From an uncultured Saprospiraceae bacterium (GTDB lineage: Bacteria > Bacteroidota > Bacteroidia > Chitinophagales > Saprospiraceae): DNA of 64,000 nt. The number at the start of each line of letters is the position of its first letter. Position 1 is the first letter of the stretch. Made by a program: the position numbers and the translations under genes. This document shows, piece by piece, positions 18,440-28,011 of this stretch. Location of the stretch: NCBI GenBank assembly GCA_938015435.1, contig CALLPN010000010.1, forward strand, positions 62,001 to 126,000, read 5' to 3'. The notes under the pieces were generated by a model. The model had not been told where the DNA came from. It worked only from the letters and a program-made list of their open reading frames with translations, and searched no databases.

Positions 18440-19627
18440 TTATATTTTCATAAATTTATAAACTGCTATTTGATCATCCACTTTTACTTCAATCAGATAG
18501 GTACCATTTTGGAGAAATTCAAGATCTAATTGATATTCCGTTTCCGTTATTTTCTTATCCATCACCTTTTCTCCTAAGAGATTGTAAACCGTTACTGTTT
18601 CAATCGAAGAATCTGCTTTTAAATTTAATACTCTGTCTACTGGACTAGGAAAAAAACTAAATCCCTCTATTTCATTATGATCATCTATGTCAACAAGGTC
18701 CTGATCGTAAGCAGAAATAGAAAATTCACCAAAAGCATTATTTCCATATTCATAATATCTTATGTAAATAATCTCTCCAGGTGTTCTTTCCCCTAAAGCG
18801 ATTATGGGAAATAAGGTGAATTGAGTATCATCACTACACTCAAGTAATGAAAGTGCTCCTGGCTGACCTTCATAAAGAGACATAGCTCCATCACTCAGAG
18901 CAGAAGAGTCTAGAAATTTCGATTCGACCACCAAATTACCAGAACTTGGAACGGCAGCTGAATACCAAACGTCTCCGCCAGCGTATAAGCCACAAATTGG
19001 GGTTGGAATTGAAGAATCGAATATCTCAGAAGCTGAAGCATTAAGATTTGTCCCTACCACTACATATTCTGAATAATCAGCACCTACCGTTAATGAAATA
19101 GCATCTTCGAATTTATCATTGATAGGTCTTTCATTTGAATTTCCTGAATATGCAGATATTTTGAATGCTCCGAACGAATCATTAAAATACTCCCATACCC
19201 TTATATATAAAATCTCGCCTGGGGCCCTCCCAGAAACGGCTAAAAAAGAAAAACCTGCGGTGCCATCATCATCGCTACAATCTATTTCTAACAAATTTCC
19301 AATTCCTCCTTCATAGATATTTAATCCGGTATCCGAAATTCCATCCTCTTCTAATCGCGTTTCTACGATAACAAATCCACCATCAGGAACAACAATACTA
19401 TACCAAACATCACTTCCTTGGTAAGAAGCACATGACGGATGTGGAATAGATGTATCATTAATCTCAGAACTAGTTGCGTTTACATTCGACCCAACCAATG
19501 GATAATCCTGAAATAGCATCCCCACAGTTAGCGGTAACGCATTATTAGGATTGTCTTGTGCATCCATACTGTTTATGCTAAGGAGCAATATCCCACTTAA
19601 CATTAGTATAACTATCTTTCTCATCAT
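18440..19627 (-). CDS. Secreted two-repeat protein with type A T9SS sorting domain
   Basis: The 395-residue protein has a signal peptide (ending SMDAQ) and two copies of a roughly 145-residue domain (about 28-165 and 170-310). Each begins with an A(L/I)xLTVGxxxxxYxxVGxNxNA strand. Shared landmarks are SEIxDxSIPxPxC, GxDVWYSxxVPxxG, LxxYEG, (I/L)xCSDD and PGEIxYIRxxEY. This is the jelly-roll type repeat often annotated as a T9SS-associated domain. A type A sorting domain (about 325-395, FFPSPVDRVLNL, VYNLLGEKV, ending YKFMKI) directs export and surface retention. The ligand is unknown. Confidence 0.88.
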   Translation of the reverse strand: MMRKIVILMLSGILLLSINSMDAQDNPNNALPLTVGMLFQDYPLVGSNVNATSSEINDTSIPHPSCASYQGSDVWYSIVVPDGGFVIVETRLEEDGISDTGLNIYEGGIGNLLEIDCSDDDGTAGFSFLAVSGRAPGEILYIRVWEYFNDSFGAFKISAYSGNSNERPINDKFEDAISLTVGADYSEYVVVGTNLNASASEIFDSSIPTPICGLYAGGDVWYSAAVPSSGNLVVESKFLDSSALSDGAMSLYEGQPGALSLLECSDDTQFTLFPIIALGERTPGEIIYIRYYEYGNNAFGEFSISAYDQDLVDIDDHNEIEGFSFFPSPVDRVLNLKADSSIETVTVYNLLGEKVMDKKITETEYQLDLEFLQNGTYLIEVKVDDQIAVYKFMKI

Positions 19628-20006
19628 TTCTATTGTTTATTATCTATAAATATTCTAATTCAATACTAAGTTAATAATTACTTACAATTACCAACTTAAT
19701 GAATATGAAATTCAATTGACAATATGCAATCTTGAAATTAAAATTGAAACCACCATACATCTTATTAAAAGCAACAATCTAATCCTAGCTACACAATCAT
19801 ACATAGTACTACAACGAAATGAAATAAGAGCAACTCTGAACTGTAACCGTTACAGTATTTATTGTATATTGTATAACGAATGTTACATTAAAATCAGAGC
19901 TATAGTAATACAAATAAAAACTTTGCCTTCCTATTATTTCTAACTCTAAGTTTTTATTATTGATTTCAAAAATAATAACCATCGATATTCACAGAAAATA
20001 CTTAAG
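19628..20006. other. Gene-free interval between divergent genes
   Basis: About 380 bases, very AT-rich. A TTG-initiated 75-codon frame (19716-19943) is judged spurious. An AAAACTTTG string near 19918 resembles a -7 box but lacks the leading TA. Nothing else is seen. Confidence 0.5.
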
Positions 20007-20972
20007 ATGAAAAAGACAATCTTAATAACAACTATAGGAATATTACTCTATTGGACTTCTATCGCTCAATCGGAAATGACGTTGTATAATAGTTATATCA
20101 ATCAAGCAGATTCCCTATATGACGCTAAAAAATATGTAGCGTCGGCCAATGAATATCAAAAAGCGTTTGATGCTAATGATGGCAAGGCATATTCTAATCA
20201 TAGATACAATGCGGCTTGTAGTTTTGCATTAGCAGGAGATTCTGTGAAAGCATTTTATCATTTGTTCTATCTAGCTGAGCATCCTAAAATATTATATCAA
20301 AACTTAAGTCATATCACTATCGACTCTGACCTCTATTCACTTTATGAAAGTGAACAATGGCCAAAATTGATTTTATTGGTTAAAGCTAATAAACACTTGG
20401 CTGAAAAAGATTTAGACAAACCTCTTGTTGCCAAACTTGAGAAGATCCACTATGAAGATCAAACCTATAGAAAAAAAATCAATAGCATCGAGAAAAAGTA
20501 CGGAAGAGATTCTGAAGAAATGAAAAACCATTGGTCATTAATCAATGAAAAAGACTCGATTAACCTAATAGAAATACAGAAAATTCTTGACGAAAGAGGA
20601 TGGTTAGGCGCTAACATAATTGGAACACAAGGAAACTCCACAATATTTCTAGTAATCCAGCATTCGCCTTTAGAGATCCAAGAAAAGTATTTACCTATGA
20701 TGCGTGAAGCCGTAACAAAGAAAAATGCAAGAGCAAGTAGCTTAGCTCTATTAGAAGATCGAGTAGCACTTCGCAAAGGAAAAAAGCAAATTTATGGAAG
20801 CCAAGTTGGACGTGATCCAGATACTGGCAAATACTATGTCTCCCCTTTAGAAGATCCTGAAAATGTAGATAAAAGGAGAGCTGAGGTTGGATTAGGATCT
20901 ATTGCTGATTATATAAGTAATTGGAATATGGTTTGGGATGTCAAAAAGCATATTGAACGCAGTAAAAAGTAA
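20007..20972 (+). CDS. Secreted DUF6624-type protein with TPR-like N-terminal region
   Basis: The 321-residue protein has a signal peptide (ending TSIAQS). A TPR-like helical region follows (about 28-120), with ADSLYDAKKYVASANEYQKAF as the first repeat and YNAACSFALAGD as the second. The C-terminal domain (about 150-320) matches DUF6624 by ILDERGWLG, FLVIQHSP, KYLPMMREAV, LLEDRVALRKGKKQIYGSQV and KRRAEVGLGSIADY. The function of DUF6624 is unknown. It begins a run of six co-directional genes and is followed 10 bases later by a small lipoprotein gene. Confidence 0.85.
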   Translation: MKKTILITTIGILLYWTSIAQSEMTLYNSYINQADSLYDAKKYVASANEYQKAFDANDGKAYSNHRYNAACSFALAGDSVKAFYHLFYLAEHPKILYQNLSHITIDSDLYSLYESEQWPKLILLVKANKHLAEKDLDKPLVAKLEKIHYEDQTYRKKINSIEKKYGRDSEEMKNHWSLINEKDSINLIEIQKILDERGWLGANIIGTQGNSTIFLVIQHSPLEIQEKYLPMMREAVTKKNARASSLALLEDRVALRKGKKQIYGSQVGRDPDTGKYYVSPLEDPENVDKRRAEVGLGSIADYISNWNMVWDVKKHIERSKK

Positions 20973-20982
20973 CATTCCCATA

Positions 20983-21531
20983 ATGATCAAAATAAAATAT
21001 CGATACAGCGATTACTGTAAGTATCTTTTGTCTTTACTCTGTTTCCTTATACTCGTTGTAATGACGTCATGTACTAGTATCGTTGACACGGAACATGCCA
21101 GTTTTACGATTCCTTCTGGATTCGATCAATACGAAACAAATGATACAACTGCCGTGATTTTAAAAGTAATGTATAAGAACGAAATGTACATTATCGTTCA
21201 AGATGACTTGGGCGATCTAATAAAAAAGAGCAAGATCAACAACTACACCACAATGAAAATGGCTCACAGTATAAAATTCATGATGATTAAAACCAAATAT
21301 GAAGGATACAACGAAACAGAGCAAAAGAGCTACCTTGTCGATGGTAGAAATGTCATAGAACAGGAATTTGCTGCAAACGAAATTGTGGGAAATGTATATT
21401 ACAAATACTATATCGTAGAAGTGAATAATCATTTTTTGGAAGTAACCATAAGTGGAAAATCCAATTTAAAAACCAAACAGATTAAAATTTGCGAAGAGTT
21501 TATAAGAAATATTAAACCAACTAAAAAGTAA
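20983..21531 (+). CDS. Small lipoprotein, function unknown
   Basis: The ATG at 20983 is preferred: it gives 182 residues with a basic N-terminus (KIKYRYS), a hydrophobic core and a lipobox VVMTSC (Cys about 30). An upstream in-frame start at 20938 would overlap the previous gene and place 15 charged residues before the signal. The mature part is a mixed alpha/beta domain of about 150 residues (FTIPSGFDQYE, VEVNNHFLEVTISGKS) reminiscent of small proteins that report stress or PsbP-like folds, but I do not recognise the family. It lies 10 bases after the DUF6624 gene, so the two are probably co-transcribed. Confidence 0.75.
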   Translation: MIKIKYRYSDYCKYLLSLLCFLILVVMTSCTSIVDTEHASFTIPSGFDQYETNDTTAVILKVMYKNEMYIIVQDDLGDLIKKSKINNYTTMKMAHSIKFMMIKTKYEGYNETEQKSYLVDGRNVIEQEFAANEIVGNVYYKYYIVEVNNHFLEVTISGKSNLKTKQIKICEEFIRNIKPTKK

Positions 21532-21561
21532 TGATTATCGAAACGCAACTGAAGGAAAAAA

Positions 21562-22704
21562 ATGGAAAATCATAATAAACGAATGCGCGTCGGTGAAGGT
21601 AGGATTAGTGGAGCCATATCTATATTTCTTGGTTCGTTATCATTAGCCGCAATCCTTTGCTTCAAATTCCCTGAACAATTGACTACTCCAGACATGCGAG
21701 CTTTGTATACCGCTGAAATGGTTGAAAATTTATTATTAGGATGCATTATTGCTACGTTTATTTTTGCTTTGGTAAGCCTCTTACTTGGTAAAAGCAGAAA
21801 GAAAGCAGTAATCGGAATAGTACTCGGTGTGCTTACTATCGCTGTAGGAGGGTTTACCGTAGAAGGAAGGGCCGTAGAAAAAGTGAGTTGGAGTATTGGT
21901 CTAGATTGGCTTCTACTAGATTTGTTTATCATGGCACTTCTATTTGTTCCTATTGAGCTCGCCTTCCCAAAAAGAAAAACACAATCTAAGTTTCATGAGG
22001 AATGGCGAACTGATTTGATTTACTTCGCAATTAGTCATTTAGCTATTCAGTTATTTGGAGTACTAACCAAAGAACCTGCAGTTGCTTTCTTCGGCTGGAT
22101 GAACCTAGAGCCAGTGCAGCAATTGGTATCCAGCTTACCATTCGTAGTAGAATTATTTTTGGCTTTACTCGTAACGGATCTATTTCAATATGCGGCGCAT
22201 AGATTTTTCCATTCACATATGTATCTATGGAGATTTCACTCAGTACACCATTCCACACAAAACATGGATTGGCTGGCAGGATCAAGAACACACTTTATAG
22301 ATATATTCTTCACTAGGAGCATGTCGTACATACCATTATATGTACTAGGATTTTCTACCTTGGCTTTTAATGTGTCCATTGTATTTGTTGCGATCCATGC
22401 GGTATTGATACATTCAAATACAAGTATCAATTTCGGTTTCTTAAAGTATATCATTACCACTCCACAATATCATCATTGGCATCATTGCGTAGAGCCCGAT
22501 CGCTATGGCAACAACTTTGCTGTCGTTTTTCCTTTTATAGATAAGATATTTGGTACCTACTATCTTCCTGATAAAGAATGGCCTAAAGGAACAGGTTTAG
22601 ATGATGCTTCATTCCCTAAAGGATTTGTCAAACAATTAGTCTTTCCGTTTACAAACAATCCTAATGACAACGATTTACTTCCTGATGAAAAAAGTAAACG
22701 TTAG
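21562..22704 (+). CDS. Fatty acid hydroxylase / sterol desaturase family membrane protein
   Basis: The 380-residue protein has two to three N-terminal TM segments (about 17-100), then the integral-membrane di-iron domain (about 115-345). The eight-histidine signature is present: HRFFH (213-217), HSVHH (226-230) and HHWHH (304-308), with an extra His near 280-284. The family hydroxylates or desaturates lipids and sterols using O2. The extra N-terminal membrane region resembles bacterial C-5 sterol desaturase-like proteins of unknown substrate. It follows the lipoprotein gene by 30 bases and is probably in the same operon. Confidence 0.9.
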   Translation: MENHNKRMRVGEGRISGAISIFLGSLSLAAILCFKFPEQLTTPDMRALYTAEMVENLLLGCIIATFIFALVSLLLGKSRKKAVIGIVLGVLTIAVGGFTVEGRAVEKVSWSIGLDWLLLDLFIMALLFVPIELAFPKRKTQSKFHEEWRTDLIYFAISHLAIQLFGVLTKEPAVAFFGWMNLEPVQQLVSSLPFVVELFLALLVTDLFQYAAHRFFHSHMYLWRFHSVHHSTQNMDWLAGSRTHFIDIFFTRSMSYIPLYVLGFSTLAFNVSIVFVAIHAVLIHSNTSINFGFLKYIITTPQYHHWHHCVEPDRYGNNFAVVFPFIDKIFGTYYLPDKEWPKGTGLDDASFPKGFVKQLVFPFTNNPNDNDLLPDEKSKR

Positions 22705-22739
22705 ATATTAATATTTAATTTAATCCAACTATATAAGTA

Positions 22740-23345
22740 ATGCTAGAATTAGAAAAGATTAGAGAAAGCTATAAAACCTTTGATGATGTCACGCTCAAAA
22801 AACTAGCACGAACAGGATCAAAAGGTCTACGGCCTGAAGTTGTACCTTTATTGATCGAAGAAATTCAAATCCGAGGGTTAGAAAGTGGATTAATTGATTT
22901 TGTGCATGCAGATAGAAGAGACTTATCAGACACTGAATTAAACCAACTTAAATCGAAAGTAAAGAACTGTGTTTGCCAAGAGTGCAAAAGAAACAGAAAT
23001 TTAAAAGCATATCGCTTTGAAACAAAAATAGGCATCGTATTGGCATCACATGTGACAATCACCAAAATAATCGTTTGTACAGATTGTGGTGAATATAAAA
23101 GAAAACAATCTGCTCTCCAATCTATCCTCCTCGGCTGGTTATCAGTTGTTGGTTTTATATCATACCCTTTATTAGTATATGGGAAGATTAAGGAATATTA
23201 CAAAGAGGATGAATTGAGCGATCAGTTAATTGAAGATTTAATAAGGAATAATATAGGAACAATCACATTGGGTAACGAAAGCAATCAAACTTTAACTGAC
23301 TTAATCAGCACTTATAATGGTCTAGAATATAGCTCGATCAATTAA
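22740..23345 (+). CDS. Membrane-anchored zinc-ribbon protein, function unknown
   Basis: The 201-residue protein has a helical N-terminal part (about 1-70) containing DVTLKKLARTGSKGLRPEVVPLLIEEI, a motif seen in proteins of this kind in Bacteroidota. A four-Cys ribbon (CVCQEC about 77-82, then CTDCG about 113-117) could bind zinc. One hydrophobic segment (about 128-147) follows, with a C-terminal helix after it. I do not recognise a named family. It starts 35 bases after the hydroxylase gene. Confidence 0.75.
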   Translation: MLELEKIRESYKTFDDVTLKKLARTGSKGLRPEVVPLLIEEIQIRGLESGLIDFVHADRRDLSDTELNQLKSKVKNCVCQECKRNRNLKAYRFETKIGIVLASHVTITKIIVCTDCGEYKRKQSALQSILLGWLSVVGFISYPLLVYGKIKEYYKEDELSDQLIEDLIRNNIGTITLGNESNQTLTDLISTYNGLEYSSIN

Positions 23346-23381
23346 CAATTAGACATACCTATACCATAGTAAAGCCCATAT

Positions 23382-24062
23382 ATGAATACAGTAAAAATAA
23401 ATATATCGGACGAATTAGAGTTGTCTGATATAGAAAGAACATTAATAGATAATGACATCTCATATAGAGTACGATCAAGTAAGAAATCAACATTCCCAAA
23501 GAGCAAGAATGAATCTGTTGATATTTTATTGTCTCGTTATGACCTCAAGACATTCAACAGATTAACTAACAATCAATATAACTCGATACCGCTAGATAAA
23601 AACCCACGGAAGAAAATGAGTATCGGCAAGATTCTACTTTACGCCTATGCGTTAATCATGACTATCTTATTCGTTAAGTACTACTTCCAAAGTAAAGTAT
23701 ACGAAGAGACAAAAAACTTCAATAATTCTTGGAACTACAATGGCACCATATCTACCTATAGATGGAAAGAATCAAATAAGATCCATTCAGTATTTCATGA
23801 CATCAACTATGATCTAAATATTGAGATTACAGAAGGATTTATAAACGGAAGACGATCTCTTCTTACATATGACAAAGATGAAAATGGAATCATCGAGAAG
23901 TACATCCAATTTGACAAGGCAGGAGATACTTCCGCTATATTCATAGATATCAATCAAGACGAATGGGTTGACAAATCAATTCAATTTCTTGAAAACGGTC
24001 ATTCATTAATATTGCATGACATCGATAACAATGGTCTTTTTGAATTGCAAGAAAAGAAATAA
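23382..24062 (+). CDS. Single-pass membrane protein with three EF-hand-like Asp loops
   Basis: The 226-residue protein has an N-terminal domain of about 65 residues resembling a small signal-transducing-type module (MNTVKINISDELELSDIERTL...). One TM segment follows (about 85-103). The exported C-terminal part (about 104-226) ends in three Asp-rich loops: DKDENGIIEKY, DINQDEWVDK and DIDNNGLFEL. These match calcium-binding DxDxNG loops as in EF-hands or dockerin-type repeats, spaced about 22-25 residues apart. The role is unknown. It lies in the same run as its neighbours, 36 bases after the zinc-ribbon gene. Confidence 0.75.
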   Translation: MNTVKINISDELELSDIERTLIDNDISYRVRSSKKSTFPKSKNESVDILLSRYDLKTFNRLTNNQYNSIPLDKNPRKKMSIGKILLYAYALIMTILFVKYYFQSKVYEETKNFNNSWNYNGTISTYRWKESNKIHSVFHDINYDLNIEITEGFINGRRSLLTYDKDENGIIEKYIQFDKAGDTSAIFIDINQDEWVDKSIQFLENGHSLILHDIDNNGLFELQEKK

Positions 24063-24101
24063 CAGGAATACATCTACCACTTAATACAAGTAATACAATT
24101 T

Positions 24102-24716
24102 ATGAAATTTGATAAAACGTGGATCGACAAAAAAGAAAAAGGAAATAACATAGTTATTTTTCATGAAGGTATTCTTTATAGAAGAAAGGTTAAAGAGAAC
24201 CAATTCCTTATGGTCGAAAATGAACTAAATCAAGGAATTATTAGTAATCAATTCATAAACATACCTGTACGCTACATGAATCAAGTCGAGTATAGTGATA
24301 GCGATAAATATATAACTGTAAAATATGGCAAAGATTCTGAATACAAATTAGAGATTAACGACCAAATCAATAGAAAGGAAATCTTTGATTATCTAGTTCT
24401 TCACACAGATTACAAACAACACTTTACCAAGAAGCCACATATTTTATCAAGAATCAAAAAGCCATTGATTGCTTTTATCATTTTGGTATGTCTTTTTGCA
24501 TGGATATATTACTTCATTAATAGATTTGATCAAGGATATCAATACGAGATTGTTGGCAGTGAAGGAAGTATAATAGGTTTTGTATTTGGAATGGCTCAAC
24601 TAGGCTTAATAAAGAATCTATTCATATTTACTATTCCTGTGCTTATTAGTCTTTATCGTATCGAATGCAACATAAAGAACAACAGCCAAATACATTATAT
24701 CCTCTATAAGAAATAA
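24102..24716 (+). CDS. Small membrane protein of unknown function
   Basis: The 204-residue protein has a charged N-terminal domain (about 1-110, mostly beta) followed by two TM segments (about 122-143 and 165-187). The layout of a PH-like or YcxB-like cytoplasmic domain plus membrane helices is suggestive, but I cannot assign a family. It starts 39 bases after the previous gene, the last of the co-directional run before a 114-base gap. Confidence 0.7.
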   Translation: MKFDKTWIDKKEKGNNIVIFHEGILYRRKVKENQFLMVENELNQGIISNQFINIPVRYMNQVEYSDSDKYITVKYGKDSEYKLEINDQINRKEIFDYLVLHTDYKQHFTKKPHILSRIKKPLIAFIILVCLFAWIYYFINRFDQGYQYEIVGSEGSIIGFVFGMAQLGLIKNLFIFTIPVLISLYRIECNIKNNSQIHYILYKK

Positions 24717-24830
24717 AAAACAAACCTTACCATTTCTTGATCTCGGACTAATCCATATGTAAGTTATCAATAGCTAAACTCTTGCCAGTCTTTTTTTTTC
24801 AATATCTTAGATCCAACCTTAACTACAATT

Positions 24831-26180
24831 ATGCATCGCTTAGCGCTTCTACTTTATTCTATTCTCATCGTACAATTAGGAACCTCTCAAATAGATCCTG
24901 AGCTATCAATTCAATTACAAACAGAATTAAATAATAGTGTAGAAAACAATGGCAACCATGGTGTTTCTGCATATTTGATTATGCCTGATGGAAAAACTTG
25001 GAGTGGCACTTCAGGAATCGGTAAATCTAATGTTGCGATCACTGACACTACCCTTTTTAATGGTGCTAGCACTACCAAAATGAATATTGCTATTTTGATA
25101 TTACTAATGGCAGAAGAAGATCTTATTGATCTAGATGCAAGCTGGCCTGAATACCTATCTTTAGATCTCGATTTTGATACATCGATTACCGTTCGTCAGT
25201 TACTCAATCACACAAGTGGCATCAAAGATTATTTAGAAACTGCTAATAGTGGCAATGATATTATGGCAGATTTCAATAGATTTTATACACCTCAAGAGAT
25301 ATTAGAAGATATCGTTGATCCTACTCCTGATTTTACGGTCGGAACAGGTTTTCAATATTCTAATAGTAACTATGTATTAGCCGCCCTCATTGCAGAATCG
25401 GTTACGGAAAATTCATTGAGTACAGAATTGAGAAATAGAATTTGGTTACCTCTTGGAATGCACCACACCTATTTTGGTGGATATGAAGAGTATACAGAAT
25501 CTATTGCTGGAATTTGGTGGAATTTTGGAAACGGTGTTATTGATTATAGTGATCTGCCAACCACATCGATACACAGTTACGCTTATGGTGCTGGTAACAT
25601 AGTCACTTGCCCTTCAGATCTTGCGATTTTGTTGTCTAGTCTAATCAATGGTCAATTGCTAACCGACTCCTCACTTAATGAAATGAAAATGTTTGTTCCT
25701 AATAGTTTTGGTAGTTGGACAGCCGGCTATGGATTAGGCATCCATCATTCCAATCAATTAAACGACCAAGTACTCGGACATGATGGATATTATACTAACC
25801 TCACTGATATGTTCCATAGCTCTAGCTGCGAATTCACATTAGTGACGATGACAAATACACAAACATCTTGGTTTGGAATATTTAATCCAATGTATAGTAT
25901 CGTAACCGATTATTGTGAATCTATTGATGTCTCAGATGTAACCGACATAGATTCCAAGCTAAATCTCCAAATTTGCCCTAACCCAACGTCTGGAAACATT
26001 GATATCTCTAGTAATGTATTATTTAATGAAATTGAACTTAGAGACCTAACTGGTAAGCTAATCGATAAAATTACATCTCGCACAAAAAAGATATCATTAA
26101 CTCTAGAGGACGCAGGAACATTCTTGATCACTATCAAATCGCACCAAAATATAGAGACTCAAAAAATAGTCGTTTTCTAA
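24831..26180 (+). CDS. Beta-lactamase-fold serine hydrolase with type A T9SS sorting domain
   Basis: The 449-residue protein has a signal peptide (ending LGTSQ), a class C beta-lactamase / D-Ala-D-Ala carboxypeptidase-like domain (about 25-365) and a type A sorting domain (about 375-449, CPNPTSGNIDIS, ELRDLTGKL). The catalytic motifs are SxxK at Ser80-Lys83 (GASTTK) and Tyr176-Ser-Asn178 (QYSNSNY); HDGYYT stands for the KTG-like third motif. Such proteins act as esterases, peptidases or carboxypeptidases; true beta-lactamase activity is unlikely. The sorting domain predicts secretion to the cell surface. Confidence 0.92.
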   Translation: MHRLALLLYSILIVQLGTSQIDPELSIQLQTELNNSVENNGNHGVSAYLIMPDGKTWSGTSGIGKSNVAITDTTLFNGASTTKMNIAILILLMAEEDLIDLDASWPEYLSLDLDFDTSITVRQLLNHTSGIKDYLETANSGNDIMADFNRFYTPQEILEDIVDPTPDFTVGTGFQYSNSNYVLAALIAESVTENSLSTELRNRIWLPLGMHHTYFGGYEEYTESIAGIWWNFGNGVIDYSDLPTTSIHSYAYGAGNIVTCPSDLAILLSSLINGQLLTDSSLNEMKMFVPNSFGSWTAGYGLGIHHSNQLNDQVLGHDGYYTNLTDMFHSSSCEFTLVTMTNTQTSWFGIFNPMYSIVTDYCESIDVSDVTDIDSKLNLQICPNPTSGNIDISSNVLFNEIELRDLTGKLIDKITSRTKKISLTLEDAGTFLITIKSHQNIETQKIVVF

Positions 26181-26213
26181 ATTTCGATCTCTCAAATACT
26201 TTAATGATATATT

Positions 26214-26912
26214 TCATTTCTTAACTTCTACAATATCCGAAATATAATCTATCAATATATTACCAAAGTATGGCTTAGAATCTTCTTCTTCAATATCTGC
26301 ATAATATACTTCTATGAATATCCACTCGTGATGATAGTTAGGTATAAATTCGAAAGTATAATTTTTCCATTCAGTATGATCAATAGGCGGCGATGTCCAA
26401 ACGATCTGACCATACCTATTAGTTCGCTGATCGCAATATTCTGCATCCATCCAAACTCTAACTATTACGAATTTGGAAGGAACTTCCTCTTTCAAATAAT
26501 AATCAGTCATTCCTAGATTCGTCATAGCAACAGTCATCGATTTAGATTGCGCTAACCCGATAGTTATTGTATAACTAGAGTCCATTTTGACAGGCTGCGA
26601 TAGCTTTTGAGATATTCCTTCCCAAGTTTCATTCTCTCGAGTAACCATAGAAATGTAAACATCTCCATCATAAGCCCCATGACTTACACCAAACAATCCG
26701 CCTTCAGGAGTGTGCACTGATACGGGTGTCTCGCTTCTAAAGTAATCGCCAGATTTCCAACTTTTCGCAATTCTATTCGTATAAGTAGTGTACTCACCTG
26801 GCTCCTCAAGATCTTCAAAAGAACCATTCTTAATCTCAATGACATGCTGGGCTTTGACTTGATATATCATCACCAGAAATAGAGTTATGAAAATTATTCT
26901 AATTGCATTCAT
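26214..26912 (-). CDS. Secreted carbohydrate-binding-like domain protein
   Basis: The 232-residue protein has a signal peptide (ending YQVKAQ). Its single domain begins NGSFEDLEEPG and includes W-K-SGDYFRSETP, HTPEGGLFGVSHGAYDGDVYISMVTREN and WEGISQKLSQP(V)KMDSSYTITIGLAQS. This is the galactose-binding-like beta-sandwich found at the N-terminus of many Bacteroidota surface proteins. Here it stands alone, without a T9SS domain. It follows the di-haem peroxidase gene by 49 bases on the same strand and may be part of that transcript. Confidence 0.75.
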   Translation of the reverse strand: MNAIRIIFITLFLVMIYQVKAQHVIEIKNGSFEDLEEPGEYTTYTNRIAKSWKSGDYFRSETPVSVHTPEGGLFGVSHGAYDGDVYISMVTRENETWEGISQKLSQPVKMDSSYTITIGLAQSKSMTVAMTNLGMTDYYLKEEVPSKFVIVRVWMDAEYCDQRTNRYGQIVWTSPPIDHTEWKNYTFEFIPNYHHEWIFIEVYYADIEEEDSKPYFGNILIDYISDIVEVKK

Positions 26913-26961
26913 AATATCACATGTTTATATTTAGAATCTCAAGATACGAAATCAGATTTTA

Positions 26962-28011
26962 TCATTTAGGAAAACTAAATTTATCATTCAGTAAAAACTC
27001 CTTATCGGTCAAAGTCTTCAGAAAAGCGATCAACTCTACCCTTTCGTTTTTACTAAGATCTATTTTCCCTTTAAGTTGATCTGCTAGGTTATCATGTTCC
27101 ACCATACCGTAACCATAATGTCTCATAACAAACTTGAGGCGACGAAAACGACCATCATGCATATATGGATCAGAAAACTCAACATTGCGAAGTGACGGCA
27201 CCTTAAACTTCAAAGAATCTACTTCATTACCCGTAACCATCATACGACCATTATCGTTAAGTGTTGGATCTATCGATAAACCGTTATTCTGAAAAGAGTA
27301 ATCTGTAAACAAAGGTTCGACATGACAAGAAGCACATTTCGCTTTGAACTGCTCATAGCCTTTCTGCTCTTTATCCGTAAAAGCGATACCTACTTCTCCT
27401 CGCATCACTTGATCGTATTTAGAGTTAGAAGTCACTATGGTAAGAATAAATTGTGATATCGATTTTAGAAAACGTTCTCCTGTAGCAGTCTCATTGCCCC
27501 ACGCTTCAGCAAAAGCAGATTTATAGCTTTCGTTTCTATTAAGACGATCTATAACTAATGCCACATCAAAGTCCATCTCATCCGGATGAGCAATCGGTGC
27601 TAACGCTTGCATATCTAGATGGTTGATGGCTCCATCCCACATAAAGTATGGACTCCAAGCCAGGTTAGTAAGAGCGGAAGAATTACGAGTACCTATCCGA
27701 TCTTCTATACCATGACTAAGATCATGATCAGTATGTGTAAATGCAGTATAAGACAAATGACAACTGGCACAAGAAATCGTACTATCTCTTGAAAGTATAG
27801 GGTCGTAGAATATCTTGCGTCCTAATTCAATCTTAGCCTCAGTAAGAGGATTTTTCGTAAAATCATATATTGGTTGAGGCCACCCATCAGGGACCTCAAA
27901 AGTGATAACCTCTTGAGTAGTAAGCACCTTTGTATTAGCACAAGCATAGATGGAAATTGCAACACTTGCAATCAACACCCAATGGAGATATTTACTTTGT
28001 ACTTTATTCAC
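26962..28011 (-). CDS. Di-haem cytochrome c peroxidase family protein (MbnH-like)
   Basis: The 349-residue lipoprotein (lipobox SIYAC, Cys about 24) has two c-type haem sites, CASCH at 81-85 and CASCH at 226-230. It shows the family blocks LGRKIFYDPILS, RNSSALTNLAWSPYFMWDG, VPSLRNVEFSDPYMHDGRF and LIAFLKTLTD. In the CcpA/MauG superfamily this architecture covers peroxidases and MauG/MbnH-type enzymes that oxidise tryptophan in a partner protein. The overlapping upstream gene encodes an MbnP-like protein (8-base overlap), which points to the MbnH branch. Located in the periplasm, membrane-tethered. Confidence 0.9.
   Translation of the reverse strand: MNKVQSKYLHWVLIASVAISIYACANTKVLTTQEVITFEVPDGWPQPIYDFTKNPLTEAKIELGRKIFYDPILSRDSTISCASCHLSYTAFTHTDHDLSHGIEDRIGTRNSSALTNLAWSPYFMWDGAINHLDMQALAPIAHPDEMDFDVALVIDRLNRNESYKSAFAEAWGNETATGERFLKSISQFILTIVTSNSKYDQVMRGEVGIAFTDKEQKGYEQFKAKCASCHVEPLFTDYSFQNNGLSIDPTLNDNGRMMVTGNEVDSLKFKVPSLRNVEFSDPYMHDGRFRRLKFVMRHYGYGMVEHDNLADQLKGKIDLSKNERVELIAFLKTLTDKEFLLNDKFSFPK

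Noticed and set aside
19716-19943. 75-codon TTG-initiated ORF
   Set aside because: Amino-acid content is atypical (Ile/Asn/Tyr-rich without motifs); likely chance.
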